Assembly (NCBI GenBank): GCA_026874595.1
Contig: CM049310.1
Coordinates: forward strand, 76,189,056-76,253,055
Length of the DNA: 64,000 bases
Direction of reading: 5' to 3'
Source of the DNA: Sipunculus nudus
Lineage: Eukaryota > Annelida > Sipuncula > Golfingiida > Sipunculidae
Numbering within the stretch: position 1 is the first letter of the stretch; each line of letters starts with the position of its first letter. Below are positions 1-17,389 of this stretch, piece after piece. The position numbers and the translations under genes are program-made. Below the pieces are notes generated by a model. The model searched no databases. It saw only the letters and a list, made by a program, of their open reading frames with translations, and was not told the DNA's origin.

Positions 1-145
1 CAACTTATATATACACCTTTTATGCAACTTATAAATTAGCGAATTTCCTCCAGTGTCTTTCTAGTTTCAACACCCATGACAATGAATAACTTAATATTGC
101 ATTTACGTCTATATACATAAGTCCGCTATAAAAACATGACGATCA

Positions 146-442
146 AGCCAAAAAAAATTATGGTTCTCAGGCACTTTTTTTTCAGAAATCAGTGCGGGCG
201 GCCGGGTATTCTTATTATACCTTTTTGTATGTTTCGATAAAAATGTCGTATGATCAGGGAAAAGCATGATAATAACATCGTTTTTTATTTCTAAATAGGT
301 AAAAAGCACTACATAACAAAAGAAAATTTATCAAAATTGTATTATCTTCTCGAAAGATGAAAATAAAAAATAAACATGTTTGATGCGGGGGTTAAATTTG
401 AGGCGGGCGGTACATGAGACCCATACTTTATATTTTTTGGCC
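146..442 (+). mobile_element. Harbinger-like MITE, copy 1
   Basis: A diverged member of a short inverted-repeat family. It opens with a GCCA-A-run followed by TATGGTTCTCAGGCAC and closes with CCATAC...TTTTTTGGCC. The interior shares blocks with the copies at 20668-21010 and 36308-36640, including TTTCAGAAATCA and a G-run followed by TTAAA. It is non-coding. Class assignment rests on the better preserved copy at 36308. Confidence 0.6.
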
Positions 443-453
443 TATCTGGTCTT

Positions 454-673
454 TTTTTCAGGCACAAGAAATTATCAAGATTATCAAGGTAAAACAAGTG
501 GAGCTGATTCATGGCGTCCTAGATCCATGCCCTGTGATCAGCACTTCCCCCAGAGAGTGACGCCGTCGCCGGGCATTCATCCCCTGCCTTACAACTGGAC
601 CTTGCCATCGTCATCGGCCAGAATGTCATCCAGAGACTTTCCTTCTGTCACAGTGACAACCATTGAGAACTGA
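454..673. other. possible exon of an unidentified gene, strand uncertain
   Basis: This block is less AT-rich than its surroundings and is open in several frames. On the + strand it follows a strong acceptor (pyrimidine run ending CAG at 453); one frame runs 32 codons to a TGA, another stays open to 673. On the - strand an ATG at about 662 opens an acidic peptide beginning MVVTVTEGKSLDDILADDDG, which meets a GTAAGG-type donor near 592. The - strand reading looks more protein-like, but no family is recognised and the rest of any such gene would lie outside the window or in unrecognised exons. Confidence 0.25.
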
Positions 674-944
674 CATTACTGATACTGATTACCTAGACTG
701 AGTTGTGGCTCTGTTTACTAAATAGAACAGAGCCACAACTGGGTCTAACTTATTACCAAATGCATTTCAAATGCCTCCCTTTCATTTCTCATACTTTCAA
801 TAACTGGCTATTAAGTCACAGTCCCCGCCGCTGTTCTTGTTAAAAATTAACATTCAGAGAAGTACAACGTTTCGATACGTAACTCGGCTTGGGAATGACT
901 CAATAATATACCGATTATCAAGAAAAAGACAATGTTGAGATTTT

Positions 945-1490
945 CAAACGATGGCGATACCTTAGAAACTGAAAATAAAAAAGGTGACGGACAGGGCCAA
1001 AGGTTCCCTTCATTTTGATTTCTTTCAAGAACTGAAAGATAAAAATTGACGCTCGCAAACCTGACCGAAATGTTCATTTTCATATACAAAGCTTTCAAGA
1101 ATTGAAGAAAGGCATACTCGCTGACCTGTGGCACCTATATGTTTTCCTGAAGTAAAATCATAACCGTGTTTTTCTTACAAGAACTGAAAATAGAGTTCTC
1201 ACTGTGCCGGACCTGTTTCAAACTGAAAATTAAAAAAAAAAAAAAAACACACACACACAATCGAAGACCTGCCCTAGTGTTTCTTTTGACGATCTATGCT
1301 TTTCAAGAACTGAGAATTAAAAATTTCTCAATCGCTGACCTGTCCGAAATGTTCTTTTTAATGTCTCATGAACTGAAATTAATAATCATACCCACATACC
1401 CGCCAAAAAATGCTTCCAAGAACTGATAAGTCAACGTTACAGACCTGACGCAAATCTTTCCCTTTGTTTTCTTTTGAGAACTGAATGTTT
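945..1490. repeat. degenerate tandem repeat, ~75-bp unit
   Basis: The motifs CAAGAACTGAAAATTAAAAA, GCTGACCTGTCCGAAATG and a TTCTTTT tract recur in the same order about seven times with substantial divergence. An A-run and short CA run (1227-1260) interrupt it. Nothing coding is seen. Confidence 0.6.
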
Positions 1491-1499
1491 TCTTTCTAT

Positions 1500-2653
1500 T
1501 TTTCGAAAACAAATATTATTTGGAATCACAGTCCAAAAACCTTTTCCATCCTTTCAAAAGGACGCAGTTTAAGACCACCATGCACGCCAAGTGATGGGTC
1601 CCAGTATTACAAATGTTTTAGGATACGTTTCTTAGCATTGTTACGAAACAATCTATATTAATTTTTTTGTCTCCAAAAAAAAGAAGCGTCCAGGAACACC
1701 CCGTTGTATATGTTCACCAATTAACTAATGTAATACCAAAATTTTGAGTACAGTTAGAATCTATTTACACATTTATGCATTGGCTGTGTTAATATATAAA
1801 ATGCATCTTTTTTTAAGGAAAATTTCTAGAAGTTGAGGGGGGGGGGGGGGTAAAAGCCATTCTTTCTATCTTTTCTGATGTTCGCTGTCGGTTCATCTTT
1901 CAGTATAAATAACTCCAAAATGTTTTATTTATTATCAGTGAATGGTTTAAGTTTAATTCATAGAGAACTACTACCTTAAAAAATGTGTTATTCCATATAT
2001 ATGTCTCTTAGTTCTATTCCGAAATAAGTCATTAATCCCAAGTTATGGTATTAACACGAATGCAACTGGAGCCAGAAAGGAGAACTTGAGTCGGCAACTC
2101 TCGAACGTACCTGCAGTTTTCAAGATGTTATGAATATTAGTTAAGTCATGAATATGAAATATTTAAAAAAAATGACGGATGGACACAGGCACACCACGCG
2201 AGCCTATATGCATGGGTGCGATAGCTGATGTCGAAGATTTATAAGTCACATATAATTGAGTAAATCACCAAAATGTACCAATTGTTTATGCATAACCCGA
2301 GTCCAGTCCACCAGATCCAATCTGGGACGGGTTTGCTTAAAGATCTGAGAATCTCACTTTTTTTCTGTTTTAAAGAATAAATGTCAAATCAAGATTGTAT
2401 AGATTCCTTTTACATGGGTTTGTGTTTTGTAATATGTGTTATGCCGCACATAGCGAAGAAACTGAAGTCGCTTTTATAAATTACTGTATTAAATTCCATT
2501 TACTATATGCTGTCTGTGCTTTTTCCATACAATTTCCATATCTATTTCCAGAAATTCTGAAATACAAATTATAACGTTTGTCAGTAATTGAAACACGCGT
2601 ATGTTCTTTTACATTGGCATCAAGTATATGATTATATCAATCAATATATTATT
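1500..2653. other. gene-free AT-rich interval
   Basis: No exon, RNA gene or clear repeat family is recognised. A G homopolymer of about 14 lies near 1837-1850. The rest is AT-rich unique-looking sequence with stop codons in all frames. Confidence 0.5.
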
Positions 2654-2655
2654 TA

Positions 2656-3528
2656 CGGTAGAGCGCCGTTTTTCCGAAAGCGTCGGGGGACAAGCTATTC
2701 TTTCGGAAATACGAATTTTCGGAAAATAGGTCAGGGGACAAGCGGCAATTTCGTATGACAGTTAATAATCAATTTGATGCCATTTACCTTAGCGAACACC
2801 GTGTTTTTTTCACCGGAATGAAAGGTCAAATGACATCGCCATTGGTGTAGTTTCTTGAACGTCAACAGGCAGCGCCAAAGCGGCACACGCTAAACGAGTG
2901 CACGGCATGGGAATAAAAGTTTTTGAACGATCGTAGAGCGTCATCAACCTATAACGCCGTCGGTTTCCTCTTCTTTGACTCCATATCTCTGACAGGTAAC
3001 AGCAAGACGAACGTGTTTAAGTATGTACTTCTTGACAAAGTGAAATGATGAATAAGCTGAATAGCAGCGACTTTAGTAGATGACACAATTGCTCTTGGGA
3101 ATGGACTGCTTTGGCCTCCCACATAATACTTTTCGAGGACAGCGATGTATGAAGGATACCTCACCAATGTCTATGCGAGTAAACTGCTCAGCTGTAGGCC
3201 TGCCATCCTAGCCCAAACATAAGAACAATGCTTGCTTGAGTACAAACGGATAATCTGGATAATCTGCTCCGCTATTATCTGAGGGTATAAGGAGACTAGC
3301 GTTGCGGAACTAGCTGTAGTTTTCACACCTTTGCCAGGCGACAACATTGGCCCAGAACTAATTAATTAAGGTCACCACTGGGGTTAAACACAAGACTGCA
3401 GGTCCTTTTGACTCGTAATTAAAAAAATAAAAATTGAAGTATTACGAATAAATTTTCGGTTTCCGATTTTAAATTTCGGAAAAACGAATTTCTGGCAATT
3501 CGGCATTCGGAAAAACGGCGCTCTACTG
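2656..3528. mobile_element. pogo/Tigger-like non-autonomous DNA transposon (873 bp)
   Basis: Near-perfect terminal inverted repeats of about 23 bp: the left end reads CGGTAGAGCGCCGTTTTTCC and the right end is its complement with one change (CAGTAGAGCGCC...). The element is flanked on both sides by TA, the target duplication expected of Tc1/mariner/pogo elements. Subterminal TTTCGGAAAA-type motifs repeat at both ends. There is no intact transposase; a 72-codon reading on the - strand (2949-3167) ends in a Lys/Arg-rich stretch and may be a remnant, but this is unproven. Confidence 0.8.
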
Positions 3529-3530
3529 TA

Positions 3531-4490
3531 CTAATAATATAAACAATACTGATATTTGAGATATAACCAATATAAAATATAAAGAAAGACATAAAAGTAA
3601 AATACGTGTAACAGTATGTACTATAACTGTAAATCACATGGATGTGCTGAATAAATCTCAGATTTATAATATATACTAGAGATATACAATAAAACTCTGA
3701 TCGCGTGGAAAGGTCGATATCGAGATAGTTTGAGATTCTAAACTGCAATTCTGAATCGGCATTAATAATTTTCAAATATTTTCATTTCCAGCTTGTTTGC
3801 CAAAGGTTCATGGGAATCTGGGAACTCCTTAAAATTGTACTAGAACAGATTTTATAGGCACGCGCCCATACTTTTTTCATGATTAGTTCTTCAATTGACA
3901 CATGAATCGCTTTCTCACAAAGATGTACACCTTAGTTCAATTTGAACGCTAGCTTTACCACTTTTTGTCAATATCTGAATTACAGTGAGCACGAAGCAAA
4001 AACTATCCCTTTGTTTAACCACTCACTGCATGTCTCAAATGTAGGCCTAACCACTTCTTGATTTACATGGGAAATCAGGGAACATCAGCGTTACAACAAA
4101 GGTATGGAAAACTAAAGCCATGCGTCTTAGTATATAAAAAGGAAATGTAATAAAAATAAGGAGTGTTCCTTCATTTTCGCGAACGATAATTTTTGTCAAT
4201 AATCAACCTTGGAAAGAAGTATTTTGCACACCGTAACATCAATAAGGCAAAAAAAAAGTTATGGTTCTGAAGATGTGTTAAGGCCTCCAAGCGCTCCAGT
4301 TTGAAGGGTCTTAGATCCGTTCCCTGGGCACTGCCTTTAGGCGTAAATTTCTTATTATAGTTAAAGCGGAAGCTGCCACTAAGCCAAGCAAAGGGTCAAG
4401 AGTCATTCCAGCCACCAGCATGTCCAGGGAGGCAAACAAGAGAAGAATTTGAGGAGACCGAAGAGCAACAGCATCCACAGACAATATACA
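3531..4490. other. gene-free interval
   Basis: AT-rich sequence with no supported exon. A 100-codon reading on the - strand at 4311-4613 runs into a CA/TA microsatellite and the adjacent transposon, so it is not taken as a gene. Confidence 0.45.
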
Positions 4491-4883
4491 CAGTGGCGTC
4501 AATTTAACTTTCAGGGTAGGGGGTTGAGTCACACACACACACACACATATACATATATATATATTCGTATTTAGCGTTTGTTTGACACATTCTAAATATA
4601 AATACTTAATCACATTTTAAATATATAACAATTAAGTATAATTTTTTTTTATATCAGGTATTATGTTTCCAGTAAAGGTTAGTTCTGAAACAGGTTTAAC
4701 TATAATGTTGATTGAAAATTTATAAATGAACCAATTTTTTTATTATATTTATGGATATGTTTCATTTGCATATATCATTATTCTCTGAATAGTGTGGGGA
4801 TGATTATATTGACCCCCCCCCCTCCCTAAAGATTGGGGGATATAACCCCCCTCCTCCCCTTTAGGGGCCTACTGACGCCCTTG
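4491..4883. mobile_element. hAT-like MITE (393 bp)
   Basis: Starts CAGTGGCGTCAATTT and ends ACTGACGCCCTTG, imperfect terminal inverted repeats of the CAGxGGCGT type common in hAT elements. Eight-base flanks (AATATACA and CATGTACA) match at 6 of 8 positions, consistent with a decayed hAT target duplication. It carries internal CA/TA microsatellite and C-runs. Non-coding. Confidence 0.6.
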
Positions 4884-5352
4884 CATGTACAACGCAGAAT
4901 AGGCCTACGTTACACCTGTTAGCAGGCGCGGCAGCCTAGACCATGCCCACCAAGAAACCCCCGCTACAAGAAACCTCCGGATACTTAAAACCCCTTAAAG
5001 TCATCGGCCAGTCCATAATTTATAGGATTAACCCTTGTTTCGGACAAGAGAAAAATAAATGATTTAACTACGCTCTTAACACAGCGCTTTACCTATAGGC
5101 CTACTATACCTATATATCAGTAGCTACATTAATAGGTTCTTTAAGATTTCCGCTGACTCGGGAGCGTGTGATTTAACAGGCATCTGCATGGCCGCCCTGA
5201 GTATATAATGGTATTGTCTTTAAATTTTAAAATTGTTTTATTCCCTTTAAAGTGAGATGACAAAAGGTACAAAGAAAGTGAGGGGGCATGCCCTAAAATC
5301 CTGAAACAACTCAAGGTCCCTGGTATAAATATAGGTCTAGCTAGATCTTTAT

Positions 5353-6105
5353 CAGTGGCGTTAATTTTACCTCAAAGGAGGGGGGGGGGGGGGATGACTC
5401 GCAACTTTTTTCACACGCGCACACCATCACACGTGATATATATATATATATACCATATATATATGTCAAGGGAAGAATGAGAATCTGGGAAGATCCGGAA
5501 TCCTCCCGGGAAAAATGAGAATTCTGATTTTTCCCGGGAAAAATGAGAATCCAGAGATGGTATGAAGGGATTCCCATTCTTCCCGGGAAGAATGAGAATT
5601 CTCATTCTTCCTGGGACAAATGAGAATTCCAGTCTCTCCTGGGAAAATTGAGAATTCTAATTTTTCCCGGGAGAGATTGGAATTCACTTTTGACATTCAA
5701 ACCTGGGAAAAATGAGAATTCTCGTGCCTGGAACTAACATGAAAATATCTGGTTCATTAATTCATTTATAATTGTGCCATGTTAAACTTTTTCATGCATC
5801 CTTTTCATCAGTGTTAGAGATTGAAATGTACAATAAGTAATTTACCCCAGTTACACTCTATCATTTAGTATAATGTTTCCAGTATATGTTAATTCTTAAT
5901 CAGGTTAAGATATATAATATTACAAATTAAACTCATAAATGTAACCAAAGTCTATAATTCTAGTTATAAATATATTTCATTTCTATTACATAAATATTAT
6001 TATCAGAATATTAGGGGGATGATTACACTGACCATCCCCCCTTGTTAAGAAGTGGGGGGTATATATATATATATATACCTCTACCCCCCTGTATTGACGC
6101 CCCTG
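5353..6105. mobile_element. hAT-like MITE (753 bp) containing a minisatellite
   Basis: Same family as the element at 4491: begins CAGTGGCGTTAATTTTACCT and ends ATTGACGCCCCTG. Both copies share G/C-runs next to the termini, a following TA microsatellite and the subterminal sequence TTTCCAGTA..GTTA. This copy is longer because it holds the CCCGGG minisatellite at 5466-5725. Confidence 0.6.
5466..5725. repeat. palindromic minisatellite, ~42-bp unit
   Basis: About six units containing TTCCCGGGAAAAATGAGAAT alternate with GAATTCTCATTCTTCC, so the units are themselves inverted repeats centred on CCCGGG and GAATTC. The apparent long - strand readings across it are translations of the repeat. Confidence 0.75.
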
Positions 6106-7190
6106 GTTCTATATGCATCATGCGGCGGGACTACTGCGTGAATTCTGAGCTGCTAGAGGTCTATACAGACTGGTTTAGACAAGTGCTTTGTTTTTCCAAA
6201 TTTTTAAACTTTAATTTGATTTACCTTTCATGTCCTTATATGCATGTGCAGAGAGTAAAATATGGTAATTAATTCAGTAAAAATCGAATTCCCAATACGT
6301 TCTGTTGCCGAGAGGGGATCAAGTGCATTAACGTTAACAAGATTTAAAGCCGCACACGGTAACGCAACATTTTTTTTTAATTTTTAAAGTATGTTATTCA
6401 CAATGCGTCAATCATTTAAGGAAAAAGCATTTGAACATTTTTAGGAGTTCATTCTTAGTGGCTACTATTTAATTATTGACATCTTGAGACGCGTTTAAAA
6501 AATAAAGCTTCATTTATAATTCAATTTGTGTTATTTTAAGCATGATCTATAGGTCTGGAGATAGTGTTATGTAGAACAAAAATGAACAGGTTTATTTTAT
6601 GTTATCACTAATTTTGTAAAATCGAAATCTTACAAAATATTACATGGTACAATAATTCTTAATGACAACGTTTTCTTTTACACCAAACTGACGTTTATCC
6701 CATGACCCCACATTTTATCGCCCATCAAAACAAATACCGTGTATGTCAAATCTTTGCCACACCTAGTGTCAGGTCAGCAGATTTGTGTGTATGTGTGTGT
6801 GTGTGTGTAGTGTATTCTACAAAGCCACAATGTATTCACTAAATGCGGCCAGTGTATATACCATTATACCCAAATGATAAATTGAATCTCGTAACATTGA
6901 AGTAATTATATATATACATTTAATTTTCCAGCTGCAGTAGGCCTATTTTGTACTTCAACTTTCAAGACTTTGTGCAACTGGCTTTTTATTTCTTTACTAA
7001 ATTAGTTATTACTTTGGTGTCAGTATATAAAATATTATATATATCGGCTGCTTGCATTGAATTCAGCCTACACCCCTGGCTCGTGAACAGCTGGTGGATG
7101 TTTTTAAAGGCGGTGAAACTATATACGGGAAATCTAGTATTCAAACGTTTTAACTATCAATATCACTCATAACTGTATTCCGCCAAAACA
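6106..7190. other. gene-free interval
   Basis: AT-rich with no supported exon. A GT microsatellite lies at about 6784-6808 (interrupted TGTG run). Confidence 0.45.
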
Positions 7191-7194
7191 GAGT

Positions 7195-8400
7195 TTTGTG
7201 GATACCATCTTTTGAGCGGGTTCCGCCTTTGCCGTGTTCTTTTCTGGAGTCGTTCAACTCCTCTGGGTCCCTTGGACAAATCTTTCCGAAACCTGGCATA
7301 GTTGTTCCCTCACCTTTTGTAGTTGTGTGTAACAAAGACAGGTGGCGCCACCTGCAATTCCTTTGGTGCAGTACGAATCTGGGTATCTTTTGGATAACAA
7401 GCAGCCCATATCTTAGGAGTGGTTCAATGTAATTGAGCTTAAATTTTATGCATGTCCATAGATCTTGGATCTCTCCATCTCGTAATTGAGACTGGTGGCA
7501 CCACCTACAATACTTTTTGCATAGCGTCCATCTAAGCATTTGCCATCTGTTCTTCATAGTGGTTGTTCAATGTATTGGGTTGAAATTCTGCATGTCCATA
7601 GATCCTTGACTTTTCTATCTCGTAAACAACAACAAAGGTGGCACTTACCATCTGCTGTCGTTTTTGCCTGGTGTACACCCGTACATTTGCTTTGGGTGAA
7701 AATTGCTCTTAACTCTGGAGTGGTCCATGGTAATTTGGTCTGAAATTTTCCATGTCCATCCATCTTGGTGAGTTTTCTCATATACTAGACAGGTACGTGG
7801 CGCCAGCTACCTCTGTTTTTGTAGAATAAATTCATTCCTTTTTCTCAGGAGTGATTCACTGTATTAGCCTAAAATTGTGAATTTTCATTTATCTTGGACT
7901 CCTCCATCTTGTACTAAAGACTGGTGGTGCCATCTGCAATTGTTTTCCTGTGTTGTTCATCCATACGTTTGCTTTGGGTGAAAATTGCTCCCATCTCAGG
8001 AGTGGTTTAAGGTATTGGTCTGAAATTTGGCATGTTCATCCATCTGGAAAATTTTCTCATAAACCACACAGGTGGTGCCACCTCCCTTTAGTGATTTTGT
8101 TGAATAAATTAATGCCCTATTCTTAGGAGTGGTTTGCATATTGGCCTGAAATTGTGCATTTCCAAAGATCTTTGACTCCTCCATCTTTTACTCAAGACTG
8201 GTGGCACTGCATGCAGTCGGTTTCGCTTGGCGTCCATCCAAACATTTACTTTTGGTCAAAATTGCTCATATCTCAGGAGTGGTTCAATGTGTTGGTCTGA
8301 AATTCAGCATGTCCATCCATCTTGGAGAGTTTTTCGTAAACCAGACAGGTGGCGCCACCTATCTCCCTGTTTTTGTTGAATAAATTAATGCCCTTTTCTC
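7195..8400. repeat. tandem array with GGTGGCGCCACC core, ~145-bp unit
   Basis: The core GGTGGCGCCACC or a variant recurs near 7338, 7490, 7635, 7790, 7922, 8068, 8200 and 8345, a spacing of about 130-155 bp. Between cores the order is conserved: CTTAGGAGTGGTTCAATGTA, a CATGTCCATAGATCTTGGA block, then CTCCATCTCGTA. The same unit in opposite orientation forms the array at 61175-61800, and a related one lies at 44740-45560. Short readings in this region are repeat translations. Confidence 0.8.
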
Positions 8401-8912
8401 AAAGTTTAGCGGACTTCATTCAGGAGTGGTGTGACATACCACTCAATCCATGCCTCATTTCACCGGTACCACTCAGATTTCGTCAGATACACCTTGTCGC
8501 TTGTCAACTACCTGTTTTCTAGTTATTTCTTTTTTCATACCCCATAAAACATATTGCCCTCTTTACCTTGTTGAGCTAACCTGAGCCACAGACTGAATTC
8601 CAAACGCTTTAAATTCTGTTTCTTTTCATAGCCAAATTTCCATCATCCTAACCCCTTGGAGCACTCTCCCCCCCCCCCCCAAAAAACATAGGAGCGTCAG
8701 AGTGCCTTTACATCTGTAAATCTCTTTGATGATGCAAATATTTTCGGCATATTTGAACACATGGCATGGCATAAAAGTACACTGTCACTTGACATAAACC
8801 AGACCAATCGTATCAGTGGTATTATCTGCATGATTAAAAAAAGTTATGAACAGAGTCTGTCATGTAACAGATAAATGACATATCATATTACTAATTTATT
8901 TACAGATACTGA

Positions 8913-13276
<4,364 letters not shown>

Positions 13277-14566
13277 ATTAAAATATACACTGATAACATT
13301 GAAAACATGCCTTGATTTTCTTTTGTTTAGAACAGAAATGGTTGATTGATGGTAAGTTTGATATATGGATGAATGGGTATATTATTATTATTTTACAAAG
13401 CAAACATTTCTAGCGATGTATGCTTAATCAAGATGCCATGCATTTACGTAAGCATTAACTTGAAAAAAAAATATTAATTAATTATAGCCATTCCCTAAAA
13501 CCACTGAAAATATGTTTCCCTAAATAGATTGGTTTTTATGTAAAACATCAAAAAGAATGGTGCAGATTCAGATAAACGGGCAGATTGAGAAGGATGGTGA
13601 TGATTAAGAACAAGGGACCTATGGGTCACGACGCTCAGCTGATCATGATTGAACTATAAATGTATCACCATTGTGATACTATATTTAGTCGACAAACCTT
13701 ATGAATATCATGGACCTATTTGGCTATATAGTGGTTTATTTTTTATTTATTTGGGAGCTGTTGAAAATAGCAATATATTTGAGCAAATATGAATGCAATG
13801 ACAGTACACTAAGCAGTGGTAGAATGATGATAAGGCTATTTGTTGAAGGATCTATATTGTATAGAAGTCCGCAAGATTTCAATTTGACATATATAATGTT
13901 ATTATTAACTATGCTGAAGAGTGGATTTATGAATTGTGACTGTATGACATGATATCTCTTAGGTCTTGACAAGGTACATTATATTGATGCCCACCACATC
14001 TACATATTACACAATATTGACATAATTTCTGGCACGTACATAGGCAACAAACAGTTATACAATATATAAAAATATGAAAATCTGATTCAACTTGTTCTCG
14101 TTTACTGAGGCTGACATTGGGATGGGGTTCGGAGAAGGAAACAGTGTGGGCAGCAAGGAGGGTTGGATGTAGAGAGAAAAGGAGATAGAGAGAGAGGGAG
14201 GGAACATTCAACAGTACTTAAACACCTGGAAGGTTAAAATCTAAAATATTATGAAATGTAGATAAAGTCTGAGAGAAAGAGGTAATCTAGGCTATGGTTG
14301 GTTGATATGATTGAAGAAATTGTTGCAAATAATATTTTAAGATCTGACCTTGCGCTTTCATTGGATACCTTTTTGACAGGCTGTTGACAGTTCAACTTTT
14401 TACATATTTGTCTAATGAGATCCAATTTTTTAAATTTAAACTTTAATTAAACTGTTTTTTCTATTTTATGATATGTATACAGGTGCTATAAAATCCCCAC
14501 TCCACAGGCCGAAGGACTTGATGGAGGGGGGGGGGGGGTTACGATGGGAGTTACAACGCCTCTGTC

Positions 14567-15163
14567 TCTCTGTATATATTTTCTTCAAATTATTAAATTT
14601 TATGCTATAGCATTAGCACTATTGTTGACAGTGCGAAGGAGCAAGGACTTAGTGGGGTGGGGGAAGGGGATGGTACGAGTTACAATACCCTTGCATATAC
14701 GTACAGGATATGAAATTTAATTAATCAGAGCTTACAGGAAAAAAAAGTTTATTCATAATTATTAAATATTTAAAACAGGCAAGAAAGCTAGAGAAACAAA
14801 GCAAATAATTTTAATTCCCATTCTTCTGAGCCAGGAAATTATGAACAATTTTTACATAAATTCCCTTTTTTATAACATCATTTTTTTCCAGGTTTGAAAA
14901 TGTAACTATACATTTAGAGTATAACAAATATATGTGAATATTTCAGTTGATTCACATTTCTTAATTGCATCAACATATATATCTAATAAATTAGGTTTAT
15001 AGTACCTGTCAACATAATGGGGTGGAGGGAGGAAGGAAGGCATAGGGGTGAGAGAGAGAGAAAGAGAGAGAGAAAGAGAGCTAGAAGGAGAAAGGGAAAG
15101 AGAGAGGATAAAGGCTCTCTGGTAATTACTGCCTGAACCAGCCTGACCCAGACACTCACAGAA
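14567..15163. repeat. 597-bp tandem duplication, copy A
   Basis: Runs from TCTCTGTATATATTTTC to CCAGACACTCACAGAA and is followed directly by a near-identical copy. Differences are few: a GA-run length change, GGTACGAG versus GGTGGGAG, AACCAG versus ACCCAG. Confidence 0.85.
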
Positions 15164-15763
15164 TCTCTGTATATATTTTCTTCAAATTATTCAATTTTAT
15201 GCTATAGCAATAACACTATTGTTGACAGTGCGAAGGAGCAAGGACTTAGTGGGGTGGGGGAAGGGGATGGTGGGAGTTACAATACCCTTGCATATACGTA
15301 CAGGATATGAAATTTAATTAATCAGAGCTTACAGGAAAAAAAAGTTTATTCATAATTATTAAATATTTAAAACAGGCAAGAAAGCTAGAGAAACAAAGCA
15401 AATAATTTTAATTCCCATTCTTCTGAGCCAGGAAATTATGAACAATTTTTACATAAATTCCCTTTTTTATAACATCATTTTTTCCAGGTTTGAAAATGTA
15501 ACTATACATTTAGAGTATAACAAATATATGTGAATATTTCAGTTGATTCACATTTCTTAATTGCATCAACATATATATCTAATAAATTAGGTTTATAGTA
15601 CCTGTCAACATAATGGGGTGGAGGGAGGAAGGAAGGCATAGGGGTGAGAGAGAGAGAAAGAGAGAGAGAGAAAGAGAGCTAGAAAGAGAGAAAGGGAAAG
15701 AGAGAGGAGAAAGGCTCTCTGGTAATTACTGCCTGACCCAGCCTGACCCAGACACTCACAGAA
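15164..15763. repeat. 597-bp tandem duplication, copy B
   Basis: Second copy of the block at 14567-15163, in direct orientation, with a longer GA microsatellite (about 15643-15710). The high identity implies a recent duplication or an assembly duplication of two haplotypes. Confidence 0.85.
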
Positions 15764-17389
15764 GCAGTAGGCAAGGAGTGAAGGTGTTATGTAACAGCCT
15801 GGAACACTGTTAACCAATGACTTGATGTAAACATTCAAGACATGGTGCTATAAATATGGGTCACTGTGCTCAGCTGAAGTTGGCCTTGAAGGTAAAAATC
15901 TAAAATAATAATGGAGATCAAGTCTAAGATGAAAAGGTAATATATGCCATGGCTGGTTGACATGATTGGTTTGTATTGATGAGTGAGAAATTGTTGCAAA
16001 TAATATTTTGTGACCAAACCATGCATTCTCTAATGTCAAAATTGAAGCATGTGAGCAGTTTGTGAACATAAGATGTATATTATTACCATGATCATTGGCT
16101 GGCTTTTTGATAGTTTGTTGACAGTTCAGTAGTTTACACATTTGCTCAATTGGATCTATTTTACATAATATATATTATTAAATATATGTATTTTTATTTT
16201 ATAAAATGTATACAGTTGAAATATAACTGATGTCTCCAGTCCCCAGATGCAAGAACCTGGTGGTGGTGGTTGGGGGGGGGGGGGGGGAGGGCTGGAATGA
16301 TGGGAGTTACAACATCTCTGTATTAACATAGTGTATATACATATAGGATTTCCATTTAATTCAACAATACTTACAGGATTAAATAGTCCATTCACAATTA
16401 CATAATATTTAAAAAAGGACAGACAGACTGTTAGACAAACAAAGCTGATAATATATTTTAATATTTTAAAATTTTTCATCTGCAATATTACACATCTGAA
16501 TACATAAGTTGCTTTCAAATTTCAGACTTTAATGGCTTAAATCCATACACATACAGCATATGAAAGTTATTTCAACAGTGCTTAAAGGAAAAATTTCATA
16601 ATTAGTATATATATTTAATGATAATTGAGAGATGATGGACAGACAAGAGCTGATCACTTTATGTTCCATTCTCCTGGGGCAAGAATATGTTTCAATATTA
16701 GATCTTAATTTTTTCTAATCCAATTATCTTTCAAATTGAAAAAATTGTACACATTTGCAATATTAACTAATGTCCCAGTGCACAGGTGATGATGAGGTGC
16801 TAAGGATCAATGACAGCCGGGGGGGGGGGGGGGGGGAGGAGATGGGATTAACAACACTTTTGCATAAACATTCAGGGCAAACAAAGCCTGATCTCCAATT
16901 CTGCTGAGGCTCGAAAATAATGAACACATGTTTGTATTAGATCCTTTTTTTTTAATTTAAGTTTAATTTGTATACATTTCCAATATAACATAAATTTCTG
17001 AATATAAACGTTGATTCATAATTCTAAATTGCATCATCATAAATCTCAATCTTGTCATGTAACACCACATCATGCATACAAATGTATATTTATATATTCA
17101 TGGGGGGGGGGGAGGGGGTGTGATATGAGAACAATTGTACACCTGTCACAGCAGGGGATCTCCCCCAGTGACTGAAACAAATCAGGAACCCTGGCACAGC
17201 TGACTTCCAGTGACCTGGAGTGGCCTACCTGCATCTGGAACAAAGCAAGTGACTACAATAGACCCTCAAGATAAAATTCAATAACTAGCCTAATTTTCAA
17301 CCTTTTAGTTTCAAATTTCAGATTTAAACACATTAAATACTTATGTTTACATTCTGAGAAAATTAAATCAACAGTACTCACAGGGAAAA

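Noticed and set aside
7195-8400. CRISPR-like array
   Set aside because: Units are degenerate tandem repeats with no uniform spacers, and the DNA is eukaryotic.
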